Shown: in pieces, positions 55,800-64,000 of the stretch | How positions within the stretch are numbered: position 1 is the stretch's first letter | Layout of the letters: each line of letters starts with the position of its first letter | Translations under genes and position numbers: made by a program | From: Spongospora subterranea f. sp. subterranea | Taxonomy: Eukaryota; Endomyxa: Phytomyxea; Phytomyxea; Plasmodiophorida | Assembly: GCA_049724395.1 (NCBI GenBank) | Contig: JAUGWO010000155.1 | Coordinates: forward strand, 62,001 to 126,000 | Length of the DNA: 64,000 nt | Reading direction: 5' to 3' | Notes under the pieces: generated by a model | What the model was told of the DNA's origin: nothing | What the model saw: only the letters and a program-made list of their open reading frames with translations | Database searches by the model: none

Positions 55800-56138
55800 T
55801 TAAATCCTGCTCTGTTTGACCTTTAAGATGAGGGCAGAGTCAATAGACTGTTGATCCCCGATACGAGGGAATTGCGGAACGTTCTCCGGCGTGGGTGGAG
55901 GCTTGCGGGTTGGCCGTGGCCATGGCGCTACACAGTACACACGGAACTCCAAAACCATCCTTTTTCCCCGATTTGTACTCCGCAGTTTGTCGCCGATCCC
56001 CGATCCTGTTCTAATTGATAAAGATGGACCGTCACCTCCGCCGCCAATACAATCAAACAGACTGTCAAATTCCGGGCCCGTCCACAGGATTTCTATGAGG
56101 TCGTTCATATTCGCTGTCTGATTGCCGACTACTTTCAT
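55800..56138 (-). CDS. hypothetical protein, 112 residues
   Basis: An open minus-strand frame with a mixed N terminus (DLIEILWTGPEFDSLFDC), a Gly-rich stretch and a Pro/Arg-rich part (PWPRPTRKPPPTPENVP). It is divergent from the Aha1-like gene. There is no recognised domain, and the antisense frame is open too. Low certainty. Confidence 0.3.
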   Translation of the reverse strand: MKVVGNQTANMNDLIEILWTGPEFDSLFDCIGGGGDGPSLSIRTGSGIGDKLRSTNRGKRMVLEFRVYCVAPWPRPTRKPPPTPENVPQFPRIGDQQSIDSALILKVKQSRI

Positions 56139-56296
56139 GAATATCGAATCTCATTGTTTCTCATTTTTTTACAAATTGTTTTAGATTTTTGCGCTTTGAT
56201 TTTTCCTTGATCGCCAGGGGTCCAACTTTGACCTTGCATGTGCTTTTTCAATTCGTCTTCACGACATTATAGGCGGTGTTATTGATGTTGATCCAG

Positions 56297-56811
56297 GTTT
56301 TCATGTCTGAAAAGATAATGGGAGCGATGACCGGTTCCAAAACGTTGATCACAGCCAAAGTCGGCGGGGGGTTCAGCTACTTCAATGGGCAGATTACGGG
56401 CGTCATTCAGGAGCTGTCCCCGAACGAGAAGATGACATTCCGATGGCGCATGAAGGAATGGGAAGACGGCGTCTTCTCCACCGTTCATATCACACTACAT
56501 GCCGACGAATATGGCGTCACAACATTAGACCTGGTTCAAACGTAGGGGTATTTTCACGCCACAACAATTTCATTGTCACCTTTAAATTTTTCCGTTTGAA
56601 GGCGTTTTTTCATGTTGTGAGTTGCGTTGATCGAGATGGGCCGGGTCATGTGTTTTCACGATGTTGTGCCATTAACACATTGTCATACAGGGGCATCCCC
56701 CAAGCCGACAAATATGGACATCACAGCCTGGCAAAGAAGGTCGAGGAAGGTTGGGAGATGCACTTCTGGGATCCCATAAAGAAGTTTTGCGGGTTTGATT
56801 ATCGCGCATGA
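56297..56811 (+). CDS. activator of Hsp90 ATPase (Aha1/AHSA1) C-terminal domain protein
   Basis: Two exons, 56297-56541 and 56691-56811, join in phase with a 149-nt intron. They encode MTGSKTLITAKVGGGFSYFN, IQELSPNEKMTFRWRMKEW and then GWEMHFWDPIKKFCGF. This is the AHSA1 fold (a steroidogenic-lipid-transfer-like helix grip), with the typical GG-F---G--I pattern, the W-F-W strand and the terminal F-G-F. In full Aha1 it is the C-terminal half that touches the Hsp90 N domain. The 5' end is missing here: the family's first strand and helix should lie upstream of 56297, and I could not identify that exon. The N-terminal Aha1 domain is not seen either, so this may be a single-domain homologue. Confidence 0.75.
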
Positions 56812-57102
56812 TTCGGCGTGGCTGATGTCGCGTCTTCATTCTGCATTATTTCGCTCAATAAATTTGTATGTTTGAAAATAATCGCGAGAGCAGCGCGTGA
56901 TGCACATCAGCGATTAAATCGAAGAATACCCATCACTACCCTGGTACAGTAGACGATAATTCAAATCCATTTTTGAATCAGCTTACACAATTTACTGTCG
57001 TAAACTCTTCCCAGATGAGCTCGATGGTACGACATGTTGTGGTAGGCCTTCAACGTAGTCACGAAACGATTTTATTTGATCAGAATCAGCAGAAGCCGGT
57101 GG
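56812..57102. other. 3' region of the Aha1-like gene
   Basis: It contains CAATAAATT at 56858, a possible polyadenylation signal. No gene is seen. Confidence 0.35.
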
Positions 57103-57536
57103 TCAAGAGCAAATTAATGTAAATAAAGGTCTGGGCTTTCGCCAGAGCCAAGTACAAACGGATACGGCAGCAATCCAGAAACGTGGTAAGAGGAAATCAC
57201 AACGGTAAAAGTAATGTCCACTATATTGTTGCTCATCAATTACTGCACAATAATCGAGATTTTCTGGATAGGATTTGCCACATTGATATTGAGAGTTAGG
57301 TCCCATAGCTTTGCAGCGTATTTGATGAAACCTCCGGTTGATGATTGCGACAACGGCGCAGACGAAAAGCACAGAGGAAAACCAGTTCTCAATCTCATTC
57401 TAAATCTGGCCTCATCGAGTATTATCTTATCTCTGTAGCGATGATACCTACCCAGCGTCAAAGGGGATCCGAACAATAATGTGTTTGAACCTGCACCGGT
57501 TCGAAGGATCCCCCTGGTCTGTCTTGTCCCGCTCAT
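57103..57536 (-). CDS. hypothetical protein with two hydrophobic segments
   Basis: Minus-strand sequence near 57400-57103 encodes WFSSVLFVCAVVAIINRR and, after a polar loop with Cys residues (GPNSQYQCGKSYPENLDYCA), FWIAAVSVCTWLW. This looks like a small two-span membrane protein. The first exon probably starts at ATG 57536 (MSGTRQTRGILRTGAGSNTL), but the join was not solved. No family is recognised. Confidence 0.35.
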
Positions 57537-57624
57537 TGGCCGGTCATGGCAGTAACTGTGATGCAGTGCAGGCGGTCACAGGGTGGGGTGGATGGCTGGG
57601 TCTGGCCCAGGTAACGCCATGGAT

Positions 57625-57830
57625 GGGGACTCCCCATACCCCTCCACCACCACCGCCTACACCACCGCGTACACCACATGCGCCACCCCGATATTGGATG
57701 TTGAAGAAGACCCTCAACCACCTCAACCCCATATCCCCCCGTCATGCCCCATATACCATTACAGTACCCTCAACCACCTCAACCCGTTATTCCCCACCGC
57801 CCCCCCCCCCCTCGGGACGTACCAGCACTT
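57625..57830 (+). repeat. proline-codon-rich low-complexity DNA with an internal repeat
   Basis: The strand is rich in CCACC, CCCC and ACC words. CCCTCAACCACCTCAACCC occurs at about 57711 and again near 57769, and a run of about 11 C lies near 57800. It translates to Pro-rich sequence in several frames and may be coding for the N-terminal part of the next gene. Confidence 0.7.
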
Positions 57831-57961
57831 GATATTTGTTTGAGTGTTGGCCATGTGGGTGGGTGTTGGCCCATGTCGACCCCCACCTCTCTATAACTAC
57901 GTACATTGATATCGTTGATCGGTTTGATGAGCTCATTTCCGTTATCGAACTATCGTAGACA

Positions 57962-58683
57962 GGAGCGTCGGGGATCAACGACCGCATGAAGCAGCTGGAC
58001 GTGAACGTGTTCCAGAGCGCGATTGTGGACCTGTCGCGACAGTTGATGGGTACGCGACCCTATGACCACGATAAGAGCAAGGCGGCCGAATCGTTGTTCC
58101 GTCGAAGTTCGAGATCAAAGGATGAGTTCGTCCGATCGGAAACGCTGGCAAGGCATTTGGCGAAATCGGAAGCGGAGTTGGCGCGATGCCAAGCGGAACT
58201 GGCCGAGATGAAGAAACTTTTGAAAATCAAGTCGACAAAACCAGCGCCCGTCAATGTTGAACGATGGAATTCAAATCCAGCCAAAGGATTTCAATCAAAA
58301 TCGTGCAGGACGGCACCCGATCCCGTCGAAAGATGGAACTCGGATGGAGAAGACGTTATATTCGAGAGTGCGAAAAGGGAGACTGGTGATAATTGGACAA
58401 CCGACGCCGAACAATTCCTGGCAGGTGAAGGAAACGAATCTCACGTAAGGAATGCACCATTTTAGGGAAAAACAACCGAATTGACGAATGTTTGTGTTGT
58501 TTGACTGATGCAGATACCTGAACTGGCCCCAACTGTATCAATAAACCCGGAAGAAGCCGATTTCCCCGATATGAGTTCATTGAACCCGTTTGACGATATT
58601 CCTTTGAGACAAGCACGTTCCACCGACGATTGGCTGGTACCCCCTCCCCCGTCCCCGATTGTCGCCGGTCAATCATGGTTCTG
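57962..58683 (+). CDS. hypothetical coiled-coil protein, 3' exons
   Basis: An exon from about 57962 to 58446 and a second from 58515 to 58683 join in phase 0 across a 68-nt intron. The encoded part is basic then coiled coil (SEAELARCQAELAEMKKLLK) and contains the word VERWNS twice, about 24 residues apart. The last exon reads EEADFPDMSSLNPFDDIPLR and ends Pro-rich (DDWLVPPPPSPIVAGQSWF). NPFDD-like words are typical of endocytic adaptor ligands, but this is an inference from a short motif. The 5' end probably lies in the Pro-rich stretch before 57850. Confidence 0.5.
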
Positions 58684-59220
58684 ACCGGGTATGTGTCTCG
58701 CAGGGTGACGCACGTAGATCATCGAGCTTCGTATTGCGAGGATTGGACGATAAGATCACCATGCGTAGCAATAAGCGAAATCAGACCTTCGGCTGATCCC
58801 GATAGTTTCAGCCACTTTTAAAATTCTGTGGATAAATTATAGCGCCATATTCAGCGTCTGAAGGACAACGACTTTTCGATTGCAATGCACGAAAACCCTG
58901 ATTGAACCGATCCGACGGCTCGAGGTCGGCCAATTCCCAATAACGAGTTGATATCGATGATCGAAGAGATGGGCGGCGACAACCGACCCGACATTCTTGT
59001 CAGCTCATATTAAACCTGCCTCTGAACGGTGATACATTGTTGAATTGTGATGCAAAACCTTGCCCAGGTCAAAGTGACTTAGGGAATTATGATTCACAGT
59101 TGTTGATGGCAAATTCATCACGGAAAATGTGTTCTGACACAGTTTTCAAAGATAAAGCCAATCATTTGGCGTACTTGTATTAGGATTCCGAAATTCCTAA
59201 CTGCCATTTTGGACATTTCT
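58684..59220. other. intergenic region
   Basis: No features are seen between the coiled-coil gene and the 3' end of the GST gene. Confidence 0.4.
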
Positions 59221-60106
59221 TCAGCTATTGTTATTGGCGAAGCGAGCTATCTTATTGTTGAAAGGGCCGCATTGATAATCGGGAGATTTCATATACGCGG
59301 CGATCGTAGGAACTGCTTCGAACCGCTTGCAAAACTGAACGAGGTTTTCGTAGGGTTCCACAAGATGACGACCGAACGTACAGTATTGCTGAATCATTTC
59401 ATATAGTAAGAAATCTATTGACACATACTTTTCAGATCGAGCTGGATTACACAATGAGCAACATCCTGGGAAAGAATCAACTAACCTGCATACGATATCT
59501 GTTCGCCAGCGACAAAGTCCTTCTTTATATAGGTCGAGAACTGTTTGAGAACTTTTGGGGCGGTCTCCTTGACGAACGCTTCGCGAAAATCGTCGAATCG
59601 TGGATTGTAGCAAAGCCCCGTGTACTTTGAACGACAGTCGGCGATCTCGAACGCGACCATATCGATAACGGCGCGTTCCTCGGGAGTGCGCCCACACAAA
59701 TCATGCTTTCTGAGACAAACTTAAACCAAAATTTCAGAACCACAGCGAAAACTGAAATAATACTCAGCAATGTATTTCATTATCGCCATAGATTGAGTGA
59801 TTTTGACATCATCGTCAATTAGGTATGGAAGGTTAGGAAAATCCAGACCCAATTTCTGCTTCTCATCTGTCCAATCAGAGTAATCGAACTCCGGTCCATC
59901 CCCTCTACATTCATATCGGCGATCATGGAATGGAGTCTTTGTATAATCTAAGGAAATCAACACATGAATGCCGAACCCTTGGTGGAATATGCTGTCGCTG
60001 GGCTTTTACGTAGAATTGTTCGGATCGGCTCTGCTAATCCGCGTATATTCCAATAGCCGAGAGTAATCTTGGAGCTGGTCTCCCCCGATCTACTTTGGCC
60101 CAACAT
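59221..60106 (-). CDS. glutathione S-transferase, mu-class type
   Basis: Four exons, 60106-60010, 59947-59764, 59709-59486 and 59414-59221, join in phase to give 232 residues. The N-terminal thioredoxin-like domain has the mu-class signature ITLGYWNIRGLAEPIRTIL, where the Tyr of LGYW activates glutathione, then WTDEKQKLGLDFPNLPYLID and ITQSMAIMKYIAE (the glutathione-binding SNAIL/TRL-type motif, here SMAI). The helical C-terminal domain has FVAGEQISYADFLLYEMIQQ and FEAVPTIAAYMKS. It should be a soluble detoxification enzyme. The protein has a 12-residue extension before the usual start. Introns are 62, 54 and 71 nt. Confidence 0.93.
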
Positions 60107-60420
60107 CGTTAACAATGAGATTTGTTAAAGTTCAAGTGACCGATAGATACACATTGCTGTCGCCGTTTAAGTGCGTGAATGACAGCCAGCCAGAGAAATG
60201 ACAGGGGTTGGCCATCAAAATCTACAGTGCTGCACCGAAAAAAGCTCCGGCACTGCCGATTGATTTTTAACCTTGTCCGTTTATGAGGCCCTCGATGGCA
60301 TGTGATTGACACCGTGACGTTCAATTGCTGATTGCATTGACGTGATTGTCGCGTATGGATCTTTGAAAAAGGAATGAGAAACATTATTCTAATTTGTCCG
60401 AAACAATATTTCCTACTGGG

Positions 60421-60484
60421 GATTGATAGACACAGATGGCGATGAGGACCTTCTGCGTTGGGCAGAGCCAGAGACGCTGCTGAT
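60421..60484 (+). pseudogene. retroelement tail fragment, copy 1
   Basis: The plus strand encodes LIDTDGDEDLLRWAEPE, nearly identical to the start of the minus-strand frame at 61229. The two lie in opposite orientation, about 680 bp apart. A short relic only. Confidence 0.6.
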
Positions 60485-60941
60485 GACGGTTAGATAACGG
60501 TGATAACAGTAATGGGAGTTCAGTACCTCGACCGATGGCGACGATTTTTGTGTCAAGACCTAGGACGATTTTATCAGGACGGCCGTGGGGAAGTTCAAGT
60601 ATTACTGTCGAAAAGAGGCAGCAATACTGTATGAAACACAGCACATTACACAACGGAAAGTCATCTTGGCCAGTGAACATTGTGAGAGTGTGTGGATCCG
60701 ACTTGTCACAACGCTTCGAAACGCTCTAAGCGTTTCCGACAAGTACGGAATCATACTCGCTGACCATAAGGTTCTGTGCCTTCCATCGATCGTCGACTCC
60801 ATTTTACGTATCAACATTTGAGTTTCGCTAGACCGTTTGGTGGTGGTTTATTAGTTTGGTGGTGCTGGTGAGAGAGATCGGGTGGGGAGGGCGGAGAAGA
60901 AAAGAAAGAGGGGGGGTAGGCGGAGCATCGAACGCTGCGAC

Positions 60942-61229
60942 TCAACCGAGGGAGTAAAGTGTCTGCAGGCTCCTTTTGACGAGGCGACGGTTCCTGCGGG
61001 CGATGGCCACCGACACGTCCGTGATAAGCTGCTCGAAAGAATGTTTGATGGCCTGCCGGCGGAGTAGATCGGTGTCGCTGAGGAGAGCTTTAAGAAGAGT
61101 CGTCCAGCCTTCGCCTAGAGCGCCATAAGTGTCAACGGACAGGGGGATGAAAGTAGCGTCCTTGGCTGCAAGGGATGGCTCTGGTTCTGCCCAACGCTGA
61201 AGGTCCTCATCGCCATCTGCGTCTATCAA
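60942..61229 (-). pseudogene. retroelement tail fragment, copy 2
   Basis: A 95-residue frame starting DADGDEDLQRWAEPEPSLAA and continuing DATFIPLSVDTYGALGEGW with a helical, Arg-rich end. The phrase FIPL-VDTYGALG is typical of the region after the reverse transcriptase in non-LTR-type elements of protists and fungi. The end (VAIARRNRRLVKRSLQ) is the expected basic tail. The catalytic parts are absent. Confidence 0.5.
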
Positions 61230-61689
61230 TAAATTCTTAACGGTGCTAATTCACGTGTTGAAGATCTCACCCAATAGCAACCGGCAGATGGTAGATATCA
61301 ACCTCACTGGAGAACAATTTTTAACTTGATCAATTGATATCAACAACCGTTTACAACTCAAAAATACTACATTCCAACAACACGGGCGCCACGATTAACC
61401 AGGACGGGGTCAGCGTCGACCCATCGTATTTCACGACACTTTTTAGATCATGCACACATAAGGATTACGTAGATTGATATTTTGTAGCTGTGAGATTAGT
61501 TGTGCCCATGTTTTGGAATAAACGGTTTGAGCAATAGAACAATGCGACAAGGTCTATTCATCGTTGATATTGATTGTGTCAAGTTGGAATCTTCTTTAGT
61601 GAGAATCGAGAGGTCGTCGCGTGATTCCATGAATATCCGCACAAAAGTATCAATCCCCTTGATATCTAGATCTCCAACACGTGAATCAG

Positions 61690-61830
61690 CACCGTCAAGA
61701 AATTATTGATAGACGCAGATGGCGAATATGACTATGTTCGATATCATGCAATTAATCAATATCTTAGTTTACGTGGTGGTTGATTACGCTGGGTTTGCGT
61801 TTTGGAAGATATTAAAAAGGTCTGTTTAAT
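61690..61830 (+). pseudogene. retroelement tail fragment, copy 3
   Basis: The plus strand reads LIDADGEYDYVRYHAINQYL from about 61700, sharing ATTGATAGACGCAGATGGCG with the other two copies. Similarity ends soon after. A relic only. Confidence 0.45.
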
Positions 61831-61867
61831 GACTGCCATAAAGGGGAGACGTCGTCATATGTAGAGA

Positions 61868-62110
61868 GACATTCTTATTTCGAATGGACGTCTACGAGAG
61901 GATGGCAAAATTTGAGGGAGACGAGTTAAGGACTATTGTGGAGCCAACTCTTGAATCTGGAGAGCAAAAATTAGCTTTATCAACACACGATAAATCGTGT
62001 TTCAGCTCTTTCGACGGGAAAAAACTATCTGGATTGATGATAACCATATGTTATTATGGCCTAAGGGAGAAGGGAAGTGAAATGAATAAATATTTGTTTG
62101 AAAATTGGTA
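61868..62110 (+). pseudogene. DDE transposase fragment, plus-strand copy
   Basis: It encodes RMAKFEGDELRTIVEPTLES followed by THDKSCFSSFDGKK. The pattern (acidic MAKFEG, then THD-S-F--DGKK-IW) is the middle of a Tc1/mariner-like DDE transposase, where the D of THD is catalytic. One A is missing from an A-run near 62022 compared with the inverted copy. This shifts the frame just before IWIDDN and ends it at TGA 62079. Flanking parts are lost. Confidence 0.7.
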
Positions 62111-62159
62111 ATTGTATCAGAATTTCTGTGCGGTTCTGCGAGTTATCAAACACGATCAA

Positions 62160-62510
62160 AGCTTGACAACTCGGATGTAAAATCTTGAATATTGGCGAAA
62201 CTTCATCGCCCAGCTGCTTTGCTAGGTCAGCATTCGTCTAGCATCCATTCAATAGGAGCGCCAGGGTTCTGAGCTTGCTGTTCAGCATCGAGTTTGAGGG
62301 GCCCATGGAAATCGCACAAGAATTCTGATACCATTACAGTCTTCCGTTCTCCCTTAGGCGGTAATGGCATTTGGTTATCATCAATCCAGATAGTTTTTTT
62401 CCCGTCGAAAGAGTTGAAACACGATTCATCAAAACTAATTTTTGCTCTCCGGGTTTAAGCGTTGGCTCCACAATAGTCATCAACTCGTCTCCCTCAAATT
62501 TTGCCATCCT
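62160..62510 (-). pseudogene. DDE transposase fragment, inverted copy
   Basis: The reverse complement of the plus-strand copy (about 62345-62508 against 61898-62084), extending further downstream. It encodes RMAKFEGDELMTIVEPTLKP and, after a shift, DESCFNSFDGKKTIWIDD then KTVMVSEFLCDFHGPLKLD and QNPGAPIEWMLDEC. About 8 bp are missing before DESCF, which breaks the frame. It stops at a TGA after DEC. The lesions in the two copies differ. Confidence 0.75.
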
Positions 62511-62876
62511 TCGTTGGGGTGACCGACAGGAGTAGCGACGATGAAGGTTCCCATGTTCGGTCAGAAACATCGTAGCCCTTCCAATCCACGAGGTACTGCA
62601 TTTGTCCTCTAAACAAACGACACGCAATGACGTCTTTTACTTCGTACAATGGTTGCTGAGCATCATCCAAGGCGAAAGGGGGAGGATTACACTGTGTTTC
62701 CGATCAGGAACAGAAAATGGATCAGCATTCGGCAAAAAGTGTTCGTCCAACTGTCGATTCCAGATGATCTGCGATGTTGCCGGCAGGTTTTGGTATATTC
62801 GATTCAGACAATCACAGTTAATGATAGTCGGACCCCGTTGATGGTGTTCATCGCCCCTGCTAAATGTTGTAATTGA
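62510..62876 (-). pseudogene. Ty3/gypsy chromovirus pol 3' end with chromodomain
   Basis: The minus strand contains CLNRIYQNLPATSQIIWNRQ (integrase C-terminal region) and then VIACRLFRGQMQYLVDWKGY directly followed by DVSDRTWEP, a chromodomain with its aromatic cage. The relic runs into the inverted DDE fragment at 62510, so the two elements are fused by a rearrangement or nested insertion. No LTR was identified. Confidence 0.7.
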
Positions 62877-63190
62877 TCTGACTCACTGTGATTCATCGAT
62901 CGCTTCTTCCGGTGATCGTCGCCATTATTGCACTTCATTAAAAAATTTCAACAACAACATTCCATACCCCTATTCGATTAAAGACTAATCTCCCAGAATC
63001 CCACACGCTTTTCCAGGTCCTCAATGGAATAGTAGGTTGTATGGTTTTATAGTTTGTCCAAACTGAAAGACTTGAAAGCGTTCAAAGTTTTTTTCATCAC
63101 CAAAACGGGGTTGGGAGAATTGTCGCACCACAAATAACAGGAACCAGAGAGCTATGAAAGATCAGATGGAATCACTTTTTTGTCGCTCGG
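62877..63190. other. no supported gene
   Basis: A spacer before the mini-protein genes. Nothing is recognised. Confidence 0.4.
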
Positions 63191-63192
63191 TC

Positions 63193-63420
63193 TTATGCCA
63201 AAACACCAATCGCGCCCGTAGCTGCTGTTCTTACCACCATGGCGCCCGTTGTCACAGCAGCGGCGACCGCTGTTGCAGCTCCTGCCGTAAATGTGCCAAT
63301 CGCACTTGCACACATAGCCACGAATGACAATGGAGCAGGTCCAGCTACCGCTGTGCCAAATGCACCAAAACCGACCCCCATTCCAACCGTCGTTATGGCA
63401 ATCATCGCGCCTAGACCCAT
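63193..63420 (-). CDS. Gly/Ala-rich hydrophobic mini-protein (ISG12/IFI6-like), copy 1
   Basis: 75 residues: MGLGAMIAITTVGMGVGFGA, then mostly Gly, Ala, Val and Thr, ending TAGAATAVAAAVTTGAMVV and ATGAIGVLA. The whole protein is hydrophobic with glycine spacing, as in the ISG12/IFI6 family of small organelle-membrane proteins (TAGxxA then a second hydrophobic hairpin). The likeness is in composition and pattern and needs a profile search. The stop lies in GGCATAAGAC, a word shared with the second copy, so similarity extends beyond the coding end. The ATG at 63420 is the first one; an upstream exon is possible. Confidence 0.55.
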   Translation of the reverse strand: MGLGAMIAITTVGMGVGFGAFGTAVAGPAPLSFVAMCASAIGTFTAGAATAVAAAVTTGAMVVRTAATGAIGVLA

Positions 63421-63798
63421 TTGATATTGATAAAGCGCTCAGAACAACAAATGAGTCCTCCATTGTTGCCGACCGGTTCTGGTAGCTGACACTGCTGTTG
63501 AGTATTCATCGCCGCTTGTCATTGATTTACTATTGTTCAACGTTCGCGTCTCCGTTAATCGTCGCCGGTACCGCTGTTGGTTGAAAAGATTTCAACAATC
63601 GATAAGCCATTCAACGATCTCTTCTTTCCTAACGACATCAATCTCCTGATCTCTCATCACGATCCTTTCTCAACGTCAACATTGTCGCGATTTATGAAAA
63701 GTTATTGAGAGGGGTTTGGGTCACTTGCCATCACATGAACAAGAGGAACCAGAGCTTCGGGGAACACACGATGGGGAATCAGATTGGCCCGCTCCGTC

Positions 63799-64000
63799 TT
63801 ATGCCAAACAGCCAATCGCTGCCACAATCAGACTTCCCGCCGCGACCATCGCTCCGGCCGTCAATATTCCAATTCCGCCCGCCCCTCCAGTCCCGAACGC
63901 CAATGCACTTCCTGCCGCCAATGAGATGGCACTTAACCACATAGCCCCGGCCACCGGGGTCAACACGAACGCCCCCATGCCCATTGTCGTTGCCAACCCA
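63799..64000 (-). CDS. Gly/Ala-rich hydrophobic mini-protein, copy 2, truncated by window end
   Basis: This is a paralogue of the copy at 63193-63420. From the window end it reads LATTMGMGAFVLTPVAGAM and ends GGIGILTAGAMVAAGSLIVA then AIGCLA. The match to copy 1 runs through TT-GMG, the TAGA block and the C-terminal AIG-LA. The N terminus lies beyond position 64000. The two genes are in tandem, same strand, with about 380 bp between coding ends. Confidence 0.55.
   Translation of the reverse strand, partial: GLATTMGMGAFVLTPVAGAMWLSAISLAAGSALAFGTGGAGGIGILTAGAMVAAGSLIVAAIGCLA

Noticed and set aside
57214-57438. Plus-strand frame over the two-span membrane protein
   Set aside because: The minus strand gives a more plausible membrane protein. 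The plus frame is hydrophobic only because it is antisense.

Overview
This is nuclear DNA of a eukaryote. Conserved genes are split by short GT-AG introns, mostly about 50-80 nt, and the products are purely eukaryotic: cytosolic ribosomal protein uS7, exocyst Sec8, a Dbp5/DDX19-type RNA helicase, a BAR-PH-ArfGAP-ankyrin protein, Ipi1/TEX10, Esf2/ABT1 and a tubulin-tyrosine-ligase-like enzyme. The standard code is used. A TTLL enzyme, a leucine-rich-repeat protein and an IQ/coiled-coil protein of axonemal style suggest an organism with a flagellated stage. A Zn2Cys6 zinc cluster is typical of fungi but not exclusive to them. My guess is a zoosporic protist (perhaps a plasmodiophorid-like rhizarian) or an early-branching zoosporic fungus. 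The sequence alone does not settle this.

Layout. 0-3 kb: a tail-anchored protein exon (+) and a five-part hypothetical gene (-). 3.1-5.2 kb: a 28-bp tandem repeat and a permuted-papain (YiiX/C92-like) amidase gene (-). 5.8-7.3 kb: inverted repeats and a decayed reverse transcriptase. 7.6-11.8 kb: a bromodomain gene (+) and an ACAP-type ArfGAP gene (-). 12-15.6 kb: a hypothetical membrane protein, a broken transposase and a 58-bp duplication. 15.7-22.5 kb: a 17-exon patatin lipase gene that may be fused to an ACT domain (+), uS7 (-) and Ipi1 (-). 23.4-27.8 kb: TTLL (-), a class-3 lipase fold lacking its serine (-) and a divergent hypothetical gene (+). 27.8-35.3 kb: gene-poor and full of decayed elements, including an integrase-like frame with altered catalytic residues and a chromodomain relic between inverted repeats. 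35.4-36.3 kb: Esf2/ABT1 (+). 37.9-41.4 kb: an axonemal-type IQ/coiled-coil gene (+). 41.5-46.9 kb: Dbp5/DDX19 (-) and Sec8 (-). 47.5-50.2 kb: an intact Zn2Cys6 gene and its broken inverted copy, with a copia relic between them. 50.9-60.1 kb: a hypothetical frame, an LRR gene, a 71-aa membrane protein, an Aha1-like domain, a coiled-coil gene and a mu-class glutathione S-transferase. 60.4-62.9 kb: an element graveyard (retroelement tails, two inverted DDE-transposase fragments, a gypsy chromodomain). 63.2-64 kb: two paralogous Gly/Ala-rich hydrophobic mini-proteins, the second cut by the window end.

The genes form no operon. Three products serve ribosome supply (uS7, Ipi1, Esf2). Others serve membrane traffic (Sec8, ArfGAP), mRNA export (Dbp5) and lipid turnover. 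The most unusual items are the patatin-ACT architecture, the serine-less lipase, the integrase with altered catalytic positions, the inverted Zn2Cys6 pair and the hydrophobic mini-protein pair. I found no tRNA, rRNA or CRISPR array.
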